DNA of 64,000 bases from NCBI GenBank assembly GCA_027422505.1, contig JAPQWV010000683.1, positions 186,001 to 250,000 on the forward strand, written 5' to 3'. The position numbers and the translations under genes are program-made. Positions 12,507-25,542 of this stretch are shown here, piece after piece; within the stretch, counting starts at the first letter, position 1, and every line of letters starts with the position of its first letter. The notes under the pieces were generated by a model. It saw only the letters and a program-made list of their open reading frames with translations. It was not told where the DNA came from and searched no databases. Origin of the DNA: Craterostigma plantagineum (taxonomy: Eukaryota > Streptophyta > Magnoliopsida > Lamiales > Linderniaceae).

Positions 12507-13247
12507 TAGGGTTGCAAACGAATCGAACTCTTTTTGTTCGATTCGCGATTCGATTCGGAATCTTAAGATTCAAATTCGAATATTTAGAATATGAAATCCG
12601 AATAAGAATAACTTTTTTGGAATCGAGAAATATCCGAATATGAATATGAAATCACAATATTCGATTCGAATATTAATCAAATTATTCGATTGGAATAATT
12701 TAGTGTATATTTATAAATTTTAATATGAAATATTTATGGTATAAAAAATATTTTTAAAAATAAATCAAAGAATAATATTATAAATTGGAAGTTTTGTTTA
12801 TCTCTAATGGTAAAGTGTAGAACGCCATAAATTACAAAATCAATATTTATGTGTAAATAATTTATTTGAATAATGGCATTCATGAAATAAAATGTAATGA
12901 ATTAAAACTTACAGTATTATGATGGAGAACAAAATTTTAAAAAATTATACAATTTCTAAGGTTTTTTTTTTCACCCTCAAAGGGGGTGCCAATACATAAT
13001 ATTACAATTCAATATATATCTTAAAATATATATTTTAAAGATAATAATATTATATTTTTTATTAAATGTAAAAATAAATACTCTAATCCATATTCGAGTA
13101 TTCGAATATTCGATTCTAATTTTTCCGAATACGAAATCGATTTTACGATTCGATGAAATATTCGAATATTCGTATTCGAATTCGATTGTCATCCGGAATA
13201 CGAATATATTGTGGTATTCGATTCGATTCGATTCGTTTGCAACCCTA
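12507..13247. mobile_element. hAT-like non-autonomous TIR element (copy A)
   Basis: It starts TAGGGTTGCAAACGAATCGA and ends with the inverse complement of that sequence, about 20 bp of perfect terminal inverted repeat. It is flanked by ATACAAAG (12499-12506) and ATACAACG (13248-13255), an 8-bp target duplication with one mismatch. TIR sequence and 8-bp duplication both fit the hAT superfamily. The interior is AT-rich, full of TTCGAATA-type words near both ends, and encodes no transposase. Confidence 0.8.
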
Positions 13248-13681
13248 ATACAACGTAATCGAATGGCTCAGAAACGTATATGAAATTAAATTTGTAAGAT
13301 AGTTGTAAAAACAGTCAACGCAATGGGGGCGCTCGCTTTGCCACAATCGGAAGAGAAGCATAAATATGCAATCGTCTCTTTTCGTGTGTTCAGAGAGAAT
13401 CTTAAGTCTAACACAAAGGTGTTAAATCTCATCTTCAGCTTCAATTCAGCTGTTTGAAGAGAAACATGGCATGCATATTGTGTGCGTGTGTGTGTATTTT
13501 ACAATATGTTGACTCACGTAAGTCGACGTTCATTGAAAGTTTACTTATCTTGTCCAGAATGATGTTAGAGAGTGAGAGGACCATATTATATCTTACAAAT
13601 TTCTTTTGCGTACGTAATTCTAGTAATAAGTTGACTAATATAATATGTGTTCAACTCAACTTATTTATTGATCCCAGCCCC

Positions 13682-13689
13682 TATAAATA
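13682..13689 (+). promoter_or_regulatory. TATA box of peroxidase (copy A)
   Basis: TATAAATA lies 78 bp upstream of the peroxidase ATG at 13760, in the context CCCCTATAAATAGAGAGG. It supports the start in the signal-peptide exon over a start next to exon 2. Confidence 0.6.
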
Positions 13690-13759
13690 GAGAGGTTTTG
13701 AAGGACATCATCAAATCATCATCTATTCACCATTTTTTTTTGTTTCAACCTTGCGGAAA

Positions 13760-15666
<1,907 letters not shown>

Positions 15667-17564
15667 TAATAAATTTCATATGAATTTCGGTAAGTTCATA
15701 ATCGTTGTTAATAAATGGGCTTCAATAAATTTGAGAATTGCTTTTGCTGTTACGAATATTAAATTCGTACATAGGATGTATTTGCTTGAAATGCTAATAT
15801 TGATGTATAAACGGCCCACAAGGTTGGATTATTTGTTGCACAAGAAAATGAAAACGAATAAATAAATATATATGTAAAATTGGGTTCCACTACTAATGGT
15901 TGAATTAAATTTGAAATTTCACAACTGATGATCTTCCTATGTGAACGTAAATTAAAAGGAATAAAGAGTTCCCGTGAGGTGATGACTTATCATAACCAGA
16001 CAAGAATTTAGGAGAGCAATCAACTTCATGAAATTTGAATTTAGTATTATTTCAAGATTGGTTCCACTATTTCGATTGATCTTAAGTCATTTTGTATGAG
16101 GATTTTTACCAGTGAATGAATGAATGAATGTAAAGGGATACGTCGAGACAAGATTGAGGAAGATAATCCCATTACATTAAGAAGAAAGCAACTACATAAC
16201 TCCAAACAGTCCTATTTCAATATCTGCAATAAACAATTTAACAATGATACTACAAGAGAGTTCACCTGCCATCTATTTTGACATTTTCTTCTGTTAGTTC
16301 ACTCTTGAAATAAGTGAAACTATTACATAAATTGAAAACCTACTAAAGCTGTGGAAAAAAGCAGGTAAGGATACATTACACGAAGTGTTTTGTCCTTAAC
16401 AATCATAAACATGAACTATGATACAAACTACAAACCAATATCACGGCATCGAAAATAACAAACAGCTTACAAGTAAATAAAATACTAGTTTATGAGATTT
16501 ATATAAAGACATTAACTAACCTTGAGGACTTGATACAAATTAATATGCGACAAAGCACGTACTTTTATTTTATATATGTAACTATATATATATTGGCGTA
16601 TAATTACATAATTATGCGTGTGACTTTGCTTCTCCCAATAAAGCTTCCAAAAGTCTCCGATCATATACTTATTTATAAAGTAATCTGCTTGCGATTGACT
16701 TATACCCAGGAACACTAAAAAGTCTTATAAATTTTATACAACTGTGAAGTGAGATTTAAATTTTCAAACTGAGGAACATACAAGTTATTTAACAGGATTA
16801 CAAAATAAACACTATAGTTCGCAAAGTCATGTTAATTTTTTTTAAAAGTGTACTTCAATTAAGTGGTATGAAAAAAATCTGAACCTCTATTGTCGGTTGT
16901 AGAACGATCCCGACTTTCAGCGGGACAAGTCATGCTCAAGTTTTTGTTGAATTTTGCGGAATGATATTATATTATACTTATGTTAAATTGATTTTCTTGT
17001 GCAAGATATGCCTATATATAGGCTACATATTAAAAAACTAGCCGTTAGAATATAGCCGTCGGGACATTTTAATGACTGAATATCCCATAACATCTTTCCC
17101 TGATTTGCCCTGATTTTTCATGATTTGAGATTTGATCGTAATCTTCAACAGTTTTTAGAAAATACATCTCAATTAAGTTCAGTATGAAAAAATATGAACC
17201 ACGTTATCGGTTTGGAACGATCCCGACCTTCAGCAGAACTATATTACTTGGCATATATGTTTCATCTAAGTCTATAGAAGTTATAATAGTTAAAAGATTT
17301 CAAGAGAATTCGAACTCACAGGTTCCTATTAAAAATATAATCACCTTGGCAAATCATTTTGACAATTTTTCCACCGATCTCGACCATATGATATCTTAGT
17401 TTTATGTTGTTTATTATTCATACTTGCCTAAATTTTGACCTACTAGCAATAAAAGTCAACTCATTTCAACATTGAGCCAAAAATAACAAAAGTACCCATG
17501 AACTATCAAATTAATATCCACTGCAAATACATCGAATCTCAATTTTCCCAAAATATAATTTCCA
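15667..17564. other. Intergenic between peroxidase and Sec14-like 3' ends (copy A)
   Basis: The two genes converge on this stretch. No coding region is supported. A (GAAT)n run lies near 16113-16130. Two diverged direct repeats of about 75 bp sit at 16850-16926 and 17164-17238, each containing AACGATCCCGAC. I see nothing else. Confidence 0.55.
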
Positions 17565-18482
17565 TCAAAACCTTTGAGAAATCGACACGTGTTGCCGCCT
17601 TATTTGCGTAGAGACGATCGACATTAGGCCGCTTAGGGGAGGCCTAATCTTCGATCGGTAGACCATTTCGTCGTAGGGTTTTCGATAGAACTTCAAATAC
17701 CTCGAAAATAATTCGTTCGATTTCGTCGTAGGGTTACTATTCGTTCGCACCTCTGACCTCCCAAAGAAGATGGCGGGAGATCGAAGAAAGGACGCCTTGG
17801 GAGTCTTCGCCCGTCGAATATTAATCGACGTATCTAACTTCTGCGTCCTTTGGGGCAAAGGCGTCGACGGGAAAAATCTTTTCCTCGCAGCGTTGTCGAA
17901 CGAGTACGACCTATGCCAATAATTCAAGGTCGATAAAATACCAATAAATTAAATATACGAAAATATTCGAAAGTAACTACTTATTCTGATTCTAAAATCA
18001 GCTCGTTCAAGGCAATTATACGCATACAGAAATAAAGTGAAATCTCCATTATATGTCCCTTAACTAATTATTTTGTCCTATTTAATTTAACAAATCCTAT
18101 TTAGGATAGGGGTAAAACTGTGAGACTTAAGTGACCTGCTTTTAGAATCAGGGGGAGTATAAGTATCGAAATGACTCGAAATATTCCTCACCTGGCGTCG
18201 GCCGGCGATATTGTGGGGCCCACCTTGGATGCTGACGTGTCGGTGAAGGAGAGGTACCAAGGTTTGACCGAGTTGACGTGTTGTGATACCGTAAAGGCAA
18301 ACCTTGACGAGGAACACTGTCCTGGTTTGGACATAGATGACGTGGCGTCGAAGAACCTCAACGAAGAGGATCGAGGATGGCCCGCGATGAACAAGTCGTT
18401 GTAATATTCGTGCGATTCTTCGATGTCGAGGGACGATACGATCGACGTTAGCGATGATATCTCTACGAAGGGCTTCACTCCC

Positions 18483-18534
<52 letters not shown>

Positions 18535-19909
18535 GTTATCGTTAATTATAGGAAGAAAGTGAATTATCCATAAAGTTAAAGATGGGAAAATTTGTTTTTT
18601 AGAAATTAAATTACCTTCCAAAGATAGGGAAATAGCGAAGGAGGGTCAACGATGAAAGCTTTGTGTACTCGACAAGGGTAATAATCGGCCAATATCTTCA
18701 GTGTTGGTAATAACATGGTCATGAAAGCTGATGCTGATCTGAAAAAGCCTGAGCAAGTAATATCGGAAATATTATTTGTATTCGACGAAAAATCCAGAAA
18801 ATAAAAATAAAACCTCATTTCAATAAATGGGTTCTTATTCTTACTACTTTTTGAGGTCGAGAATGTTGAAAAATTAATGGACGTTTTTATAAATTGACTC
18901 ATTAATTGAGTAGTAGGCGTGCTACGAGGAACTAAATGTGATTATATGAATTTTAACAAAAAAAACATGCGATTTTCAGACAGGATTTAATGTGACCTTC
19001 AATCCCAAGAATTATACTGCTGCTCTCAACAAAAGATAAAGGATTGTGTTTCATTTGTTCGGACAGGGCATGCTATTTGAAAACAGTTAAAGAAAAATTA
19101 TTTTATACGTTAAGAAATACGTTATAACAATAGTAAAGGAAAAATAAAGAACTTACTGGCATCAAATATTAGGACAAACTGCTCAGCATTCTTGGCCATG
19201 GTTTGAATTGCCACTTCAAGAGTGAAAGCTAATAACCTATTAAATCTACATAAAAACAATAACTTACTAAAAAAATGCAATCTAACTTGCGGTTGAAAAT
19301 AAATTAATAAAACTCTGAAACTGCTCACATAATCTGAGAATGGAGCTTCTGATAGTCTTGCTTGATGCGGAAAACCTGCAATTTAACAACCTTATTAACT
19401 AAATACTATAGATTATTTTATCCTTCTTATATTAAGTAAATGGAAAAAATATAAAGTTACCAACACAGGTCTTAATTCATCATCGTGACCAGCAACATAA
19501 GCTGCTCCCTCAGCAAGCTCAGCAGAAAATTGATCAGCCATCAGATTTCCTTGAAATTTTCAAATATAAACTTATCAGCTTTTGGAAATAAAAAATTAAA
19601 TGAAACAAATATTTACCAATGCCTATGGATTCTCTCCAGGCAAGACAGCTTCTAAGTGCTTTGGCTGCTTTCTTCACATTCCCACCTTTAGCTTTGAGAA
19701 ATCTCTCCACACAAGCATTGTTGCAGAACTTCTCCTGAATTAATAAATGAGTAAATTAAGGAAAGTAAATAAATAAATTGTGAGTTTTTTTTTTTATTAT
19801 TACAAACCTGTTTGAGAGTGAGTCGAACATGATGATTTCTGAGGAGTTGAACTACGGATCGAATTCTCTCCTTGTTGTCTATCTGGGCTTGATCCATTTT
19901 ATTTCCCAT
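17565..19909 (-). CDS. Sec14-like CRAL-TRIO lipid-transfer protein (copy A)
   Basis: Eight exons read right to left: 19808-19909, 19617-19734, 19461-19549, 19329-19375, 19157-19245, 18615-18748, 18192-18481 and 17565-17910. All have GT-AG borders and matching phases and encode 404 residues. An N-terminal CRAL-TRIO-N helix bundle (about 10-75, with [17 protein letters not shown]) precedes the CRAL-TRIO lipid-binding domain (about 85-245, with [20 protein letters not shown] and [13 protein letters not shown]). The tail carries FPSTPLPQ and ends HVSISQRF. Such proteins bind or exchange phosphoinositides and other lipids at membranes; the ligand here is unknown. It resembles the Arabidopsis Sec14p-like family of about 400 residues. 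Intron 6 contains a microsatellite next to the acceptor. No lesion was found. Confidence 0.88.
18483..18534. repeat. (ATT)n microsatellite in Sec14 intron 6 (copy A)
   Basis: A 52-bp perfect trinucleotide run, about 17 units, reads (AAT)n on the gene strand and ends directly in the intron's AG acceptor at 18482-18483. It has the same length in copy B. Confidence 0.95.
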
Positions 19910-22842
19910 GTATGATTAAAATAATTTGAGACGAATATATCAGAGAAACACGTTGTACTGTGTGTGTTTGTGTGTTTTTAATGTTCAGTGTGAAAGTGAT
20001 GGTGCTGTGAATGTGATATCGACTGAGAGAGGTTCCTCTCTTATATTTCACGCAACCATTTGTTAAATTGTTGTTTGAATATGTGTTGTGATAATTTGAG
20101 TTATATATATATGAAGAAAGTGATAGTTGGCCTCAGCAGAATGTAGAGCATAGGTATCTATAAATAAGTATAGGGGAGGCGAGAAAGAGGCATTTATCTT
20201 TTTTTTTTTAAGAAAAAATTAAAGAGATAGTACGTGACTGCATGTAATAAAGAGTAAAATATCGGACCAATAATTGAGATTACTATTATCATGAGAGGAT
20301 TGATGGGAACTTGGGTCGGAATAAGATGTTAAAAAAAAAATTATATATTATAGAAAACAAATGCAGCAAAGATATCTCTGTTTAGCCTGTGAGTTTTTCT
20401 TGGACATATTTACTTTTGATAATAATTGCAGTTCTTCTTTAACGCCATCCTTAGTTCAGTTAGAGAGGAAGAGAATCAGGGATCGATTAGAGTCAAATAG
20501 TTTATTTATTACACACAATAATCAACAATTAAAGAAAGTCAAAGCTTGAGATACAATGGTAAGGTTTTTAATATACATTTGTCCCTACGAAACAGATCGA
20601 TTGGAAAGTATAGCATGTTCAGACGACATTCCTCACGCGTGAGCTAAAAATAAATAGTTCTTCACCAAAAAACAAATAGAGAGAATCCTGGTTCGTACTT
20701 GGTCAAGTTTGTGGTGATACTATAGAAACTATGAAAATCGTATTAATGGGTATATACATATCTAAAATTTTTAAACTCGAAATTGGTTCATAGTTAAAGC
20801 TGGAAAATGCTATACCAACCACTCTGAAATGGGTGTTAGGGACACTTGACTTGGTCCAAAATATGACTAAAAGGCCATTTTGTATTAAAAAAAAAGGTAC
20901 GATTCATCACAAATAATTATTGTTGAGAATTTCGAGCCTACAACTCGCCGAAGATCGTCGGAAATAGCCGGGAATGTCGTCGGATCGAGCTAGTTTGAAG
21001 AAGAGCTGGAAATGCTGATGAATGGTCCCGATTGCAAAGTAACCGTTGGATCGGATGCGCGCGAGATCAAGGGCTGAGTTTCAAAGGTCTTTGAATCGTG
21101 ATCGTCAGATGGCGCGCAAAGGGGATGAACGGTTCAGATGTCGCGATGGATGATAAAGATGGATCAACACTTTCAGCGTTAGATCTATTGATCTAGATCT
21201 AGATCTAGATCTGGATCATGTGAGATACATAGTGTGACGTGGCGCGTCCTGAGGCGACGGATCAGATCGGAAGTAACGACCAAGATCGATTTCTGCTGCT
21301 ATATAATTCAGGATTTTGGAGTTCAACTGATTATCTTGGCGAGCGATTATCTTTGTATTAAGTGAGAATCACGTAGAGTGGTAAACACGAAAAGTGTAGA
21401 GTGCTGTGAGTTCTGTAACTTTCGTGTTGGGTGTTATACAAAGGAGGCTCGGTCGATCCGTGGATGTAGGCCAAAGTCGGCCGAACCACGTTAAATCCTG
21501 TGTGTTTTTCTGCTCGTTTCTCTTTCGTTTTTCATCCGTTTTCAATTCCGTTTGTTCGGTTCGATCCCTACGAGTGTCACACAAGTATTCGACATAGAAT
21601 CACGGTTCCAACGGTACCTAATTTCCCAACAATTATAATACCTACTAATAAAAATAATTAATACTAAAGAAGTAGCATTCATCCTATTCCTCACCTGCTC
21701 AAAAATGGTTTCAAATTTGAACGAATTTTTTTTCATAATATTATGATAGTTTAATCATTTAACTTTTGTATAAAGAAAAAAAAACAGGAAATTATTACAT
21801 GTGATGGGAACTCACTTTGTGGGCATGTGGGGCCACTACTCGGAAATAGAAGTTTGAAACACAAGTGAAATAGAATTAAATCGTTTTTAAATAGTAATTA
21901 AGTAGATCGTACAGTGAAATATATTTGAATATCATATTAAAGCAAAATGCAATGATTTCTTTTGGATGTGAAACAAAATGCAACGGTTGATAATAGCATA
22001 TTTTTTAAGTTGTATAGTTTATTTCTCATAGTCATAACATGCATGGCATGCTAGAAAAAAGGTGACATAATTTGATCTTCCAAACGTCGAAATAATGAAA
22101 TTATTTTGCCGAATGTTAGCCCCACTCAATCATATTTCCCAACTAATATTGCTTTTCTTTTTGCCTCAACAACCCCGAAGAGAAGGCGATATGTTTGTAA
22201 AAAAAGTGTTTGATGTCACACACGCAAATTTTTCCAGATCAAGGTTTTCACAAGTCCAACTAGATCATTTTTAATTAAAAAAAAATACCATGAAGTCAAG
22301 AGATACAAGAAAATTAAGGGCCTCAAAGCAAACTCAGATTCGTAATTGGTCACCGTAATTACTCTATTTCAACCCAATATATATTATTAAATAATATCAT
22401 TGACCTTTAAAATTATACAATGGGGTCTATAGTGTTCTGATAATTACATACGTATTCAAAATTCAAACAATGTGCAGCAAAACCGTTCATACATTTTCAA
22501 AAGCAACCCTTCATTTCAACAGTTTGATTTGATTATAAAAAATATCTCCATCCATTACATAAGATATGACCTATGAATACCTAAGTCGGAAATTAGATTC
22601 TCTCCGTATTGAATTTTGTGCTCTTTTAGTAAAAACAAACATTCAGCATGTATTATGCTGCTGCCTTTGTTTAAGATTCCTTCTTTATTTATTTTGTCTT
22701 TCTATCTCTATTTTTATTTAATTTATTTATTTTCATCAGCCCAATAGATAATCAAGCTATGGCCCAGAAAAAGGATTCAAAGCCCATCAATATTATTAAA
22801 GATGTCTGCAACTCTTTCTACTTTTCCCAAATGGAAATAAAC
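19910..22842. other. Intergenic with solo LTR (copy A)
   Basis: The Sec14-like promoter side runs from 19910. A solo LTR fills 20921-21631. The remainder is AT-rich sequence with homopolymers. Short open frames, for example near 20361-20549, have no recognisable features. From 19.9 kb rightwards copy A is increasingly shorter than copy B by one-base gaps. Confidence 0.6.
20921..21631. mobile_element. Solo LTR (copy A)
   Basis: This 711-bp segment begins TGTTGAGAA and ends TTCCCAACA, the 5'-TG...CA-3' ends of an LTR, and is flanked by a perfect 5-bp target duplication ATTAT (20916-20920 and 21632-21636). There is no internal retrotransposon sequence beside it, so it is a solo LTR left by recombination between two LTRs. 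A TATA-like TATATAA lies near 21300. The superfamily cannot be decided. Confidence 0.85.
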
Positions 22843-23114
22843 CTAATTTCACCCTTGTCGATTGGTAGATGACGGCGGTGGCGCCGGCGGTGATGTTGAT
22901 GGTGGTGGTGACGGCGGGCGGCCGGCGGCCGTGGCGTAGGGTTCATTGACTCGAGATTGAACATATCATCGTCGTCGTAAGAGATAATTTCACGATCATC
23001 ACTCATAAAAATATTAATTCCATCCTCATTATCGTCGAAGCATCTAACAAAACATGGTGAAATGGTTAAGACCAACAGACATATAAGCAATAACATAGAT
23101 CTCATACGAGACAT
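22843..23114 (-). pseudogene. Small secreted His/Arg-rich peptide, frame-disrupted (copy A)
   Basis: This is the counterpart of the 90-residue gene at 59792-60064. The signal peptide (MSRMRSMLLLICLLVLTISP) and acidic segment are identical. Single-base gaps then shift the frame through the MKPYGHGG segment, restore it for the His/Arg-rich run, and shift it again just before the stop, so the frame reads on to 22818. The changes look like missing bases in homopolymers, and sequence error is a real possibility. Confidence 0.6.
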
Positions 23115-23808
23115 ATATTTATATTTCTCAGAGAGAATTGTTTTTGTAAAATAATGCTGGAGAGGCCAACCACGTGCAGCTTATATATAGAAACTAATCT
23201 TTAATTACACGTAAGTGAAGTGAAATTAATTCCTTGCAAATTATATAATTAATGAGCGAATCAATTGGTGGTTATGCCACGGTTTTTTGTTCCCAGATAC
23301 ATTGGATGTTCTCATTTTATGTTTTATTATCTATCATGAGTTTAGTTCTGTACTGGTCTAGCACTTAATCATGTACAGTGCAATTACTACCGAAATGGCC
23401 AAAAAATTATAATGTTTCTACGAATACTATCGTAATATATTAAACCGAATATAGAATGAAGTAATTGTCAACACCAATCTTGGTATATTAGTTCATATTG
23501 ATTTATACTCGAAAATAAATCTTGGAGAATGATTATATATACCTTTTCTATTCTCTCTCTCTCTCTGTTTTTTTTTTTTTTTTTCAATTTAAATCGTAGT
23601 CAGAGATATATCTCTAATGTGAATAAAGATCTGAAATATGGGGTTCGAAAAAATAGTAAAAACATAATAATAAAAACGTAATATACAATACAATCGTTGA
23701 ATTTTTATGGGGTTTGGGGAATGAAGCACACAGTTTTCTGCACGTGGAAATGGAATCATGAACCGTTACCTGTTGAGAAAATTAAATGTCAGTAGATTTG
23801 AGTGTATC

Positions 23809-24210
23809 TACAGAAAAATATCCATTTATATAAAAAATTTGCAAGTCAGACTCCCTATCAGAAAAATTTTCATATAAGTACCCGTTCGATTGTGGGTACC
23901 ATTTTCCCAGTCTTGATGTACCTTTTTGTATGTATATTGAGTATCATGCCACAGCGTTTATATGGTACACACATATGTTACCTATATACGGTCTATATGG
24001 TACCTTAATGTGTGTTATATGTGTACCATTTTTTCACTGTATTATGTATCACAATACGTTTCCAATGCTATCTAAAAGTATTCTATGACGTACTTGCGGC
24101 GGAACGGGTAGCAATGTGCAAAATGTTATTCTGACAGGTACCTGCATATAAAAAAACCTGAAAATGGTCTGACTTGCGATTTTTTTTTATATAATGGGTA
24201 TTTTTCTGTA
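23809..24210. mobile_element. MITE-like element with ~50-bp inverted ends (copy A)
   Basis: The left end TACAGAAAAATATCCATTTA and the following GCAAGTCAGAC block recur inverted at the right end (GTCTGACTTGCGAT then GGGTATTTTTCTGTA), with a few mismatches, over about 50 bp. No coding sequence lies inside and no clear target duplication was found, so the superfamily is open. Confidence 0.6.
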
Positions 24211-24311
24211 AAATCCCCTAGTATTTTTGGCAAACCACCCTATGTATTTAGTTATAATGAGGTTATGTAAGTTACCGGATTAATAAGTTTTTTTTTTTTT
24301 TTTTTTTTCTA

Positions 24312-24629
24312 ATATCTATTCTATTACATTAAAGGTGAAGAGCTAGGATAAACGTCAATTGGTCTTGTATCAATTGACCAATCAGATTTTTTCCACATAT
24401 ATGAAAAAAATAAAAAAGACTTATTGAGCTCCTTCATAACCTCATAATAAACTAAAATTCTTAGTATATTACTTATTAAAAATATTTAATAATAATTAAA
24501 TATTTATTTATTGTACACACGTAAAGGGTGCCATAAATACCCAATATGTAGAAATAAATATGATTGGTCAACTTAAACAGACTAATTGACGGTTTATCTA
24601 TCGCCACCTTAATATAATAGAATAGATAT
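24312..24629. mobile_element. MITE-like element with ~50-bp inverted ends (copy A)
   Basis: The left end ATCTATTCTATTACATTAAA and a following CGTCAATTGGTCT block recur inverted at the right end (AGACTAATTGACGGTTT then TTAATATAATAGAATAGAT). The interior is AT-rich and non-coding. Family and target duplication are undetermined. Confidence 0.6.
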
Positions 24630-25000
24630 AGGCCATGAATTCATATATTCACTATGACTTATATCAAATAAGTATAAACTCTAAAAGTGCCCATCACTTC
24701 AAAGTCTTGGTTAAGTTTTTAATTTTATACAAGGATGATATTATATCTAAACACACATAACGATTACATGCGTATTCAACAAATTCTCTAAAACTCTATT
24801 CCCCTAAAGTCACACTAAAAAATTTTACCCAATAGTATAAAAAGAAAAATTTCCAAATAGGTCAAGTATCACATAAATATCTCCATAATAAAATGAAAAG
24901 AAAGAATTTTGTTTTACTACTCAATCAAGATATGATCCATCTAATTATATTATCAAAATAAATTAATTTTTCCCCTTAAAGAGGTTCATTATTCACACCA

Positions 25001-25019
25001 TGGCGAGGGTCCCTCGCCA
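25001..25019. promoter_or_regulatory. GC palindrome upstream of DUF1677 (copy A)
   Basis: TGGCGAGGG and CCCTCGCCA form 9-bp perfect inverted arms around one T, in otherwise AT-rich DNA, 86 bp upstream of the TATA box. It could be a site for a dimeric DNA-binding protein; no known motif is assigned. Confidence 0.4.
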
Positions 25020-25104
25020 CCTCTCACACATTCCACTCTGCCCAATGTCCTATTTGAACATGGTAAACATTTATTACACAACCTTTCTCTCTTTCTTTTA
25101 CACA

Positions 25105-25112
25105 TATATAAA
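25105..25112 (+). promoter_or_regulatory. TATA box of DUF1677 gene (copy A)
   Basis: TATATAAA lies 120 bp upstream of the ATG. Between them is a CT-rich and CA-repeat leader typical of plant 5' UTRs. Confidence 0.55.
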
Positions 25113-25224
25113 TGCCCACTTATTCCCTCCCTCCTTTCTTTAATAGATAGAAATAATCAACTTCAACACACACACACACACACACAACTTTCTCTCTCTC
25201 AAAGCTCCATTCTTTATTACAACA

Positions 25225-25542
25225 ATGGAGATAAATTAGTAACCTGCGATGCTGTGGCCTTAACGAAGACTGTACCCAAGAATACATTCGCCAAGTGAGA
25301 TCTAACTTCAACGGAAAGTGGCTTTGTGGGCTTTGCTCAGAAGCCGTTGGATATGAGCTTAATAGATCGTGTAATAATAATAATAAGAAGAGAAATAACG
25401 CCGTCGCTGTGACGGCGGCGGCGTTAAGGACATGGATGAAGCTCTGACACTTGTCGCTGATGGTATGAAGCAGATGCTGAGGAGAAGAAGAAGGTTGAGT
25501 ACTCAAGATGGTCTTATTAGTATGGGTAGTAATAATAAATAG
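25225..25542 (+). pseudogene. DUF1677 protein, frame-disrupted (copy A)
   Basis: This aligns throughout with the intact 106-residue gene at 62196-62516 but lacks single bases. The first gap, right after ATGGAGATAA, creates a stop at codon 5. A second falls before TGCTGTGGCC and a third before ACGGCGGCGG. The cysteine-rich segment is therefore split between frames. It is either a recently broken copy or an artefact of poor consensus in this stretch. Confidence 0.75.

Larger units (their letters stand above)
12321..13759. other. Intergenic with hAT-like element and peroxidase promoter (copy A)
   Basis: The PPR 3' flank runs to about 12498. The hAT-like element fills 12507-13247. The remainder to 13759 is the peroxidase 5' flank, with a TATA box at 13682-13689. 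A short open frame at about 13466-13690 lies upstream of the TATA box, has no recognisable similarity and is not called. Confidence 0.6.
23115..25224. other. Intergenic with two inverted-repeat elements and DUF1677 promoter (copy A)
   Basis: The peptide gene and DUF1677 diverge from this stretch. It contains a CT microsatellite followed by a T-run near 23555-23585, two MITE-like inverted-repeat elements (23809-24210 and 24312-24629), a T-run between them, a short GC palindrome at 25001-25019, a TATA box at 25105-25112 and a CA microsatellite near 25168-25187. Confidence 0.6.

Noticed and set aside
16850..17238. Direct repeats considered as a pair of short LTRs
   Set aside because: No TG...CA ends or target duplication, divergence is high and the spacing is too small.
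18171..18404. Plus-strand open frame of 77 residues
   Set aside because: It is the antisense of Sec14-like exon 7, which has matching phases and family motifs on the minus strand.
18483..18534. Regular repeats considered as a CRISPR-like array
   Set aside because: It is a plain trinucleotide microsatellite without spacers, in a plant nuclear intron.
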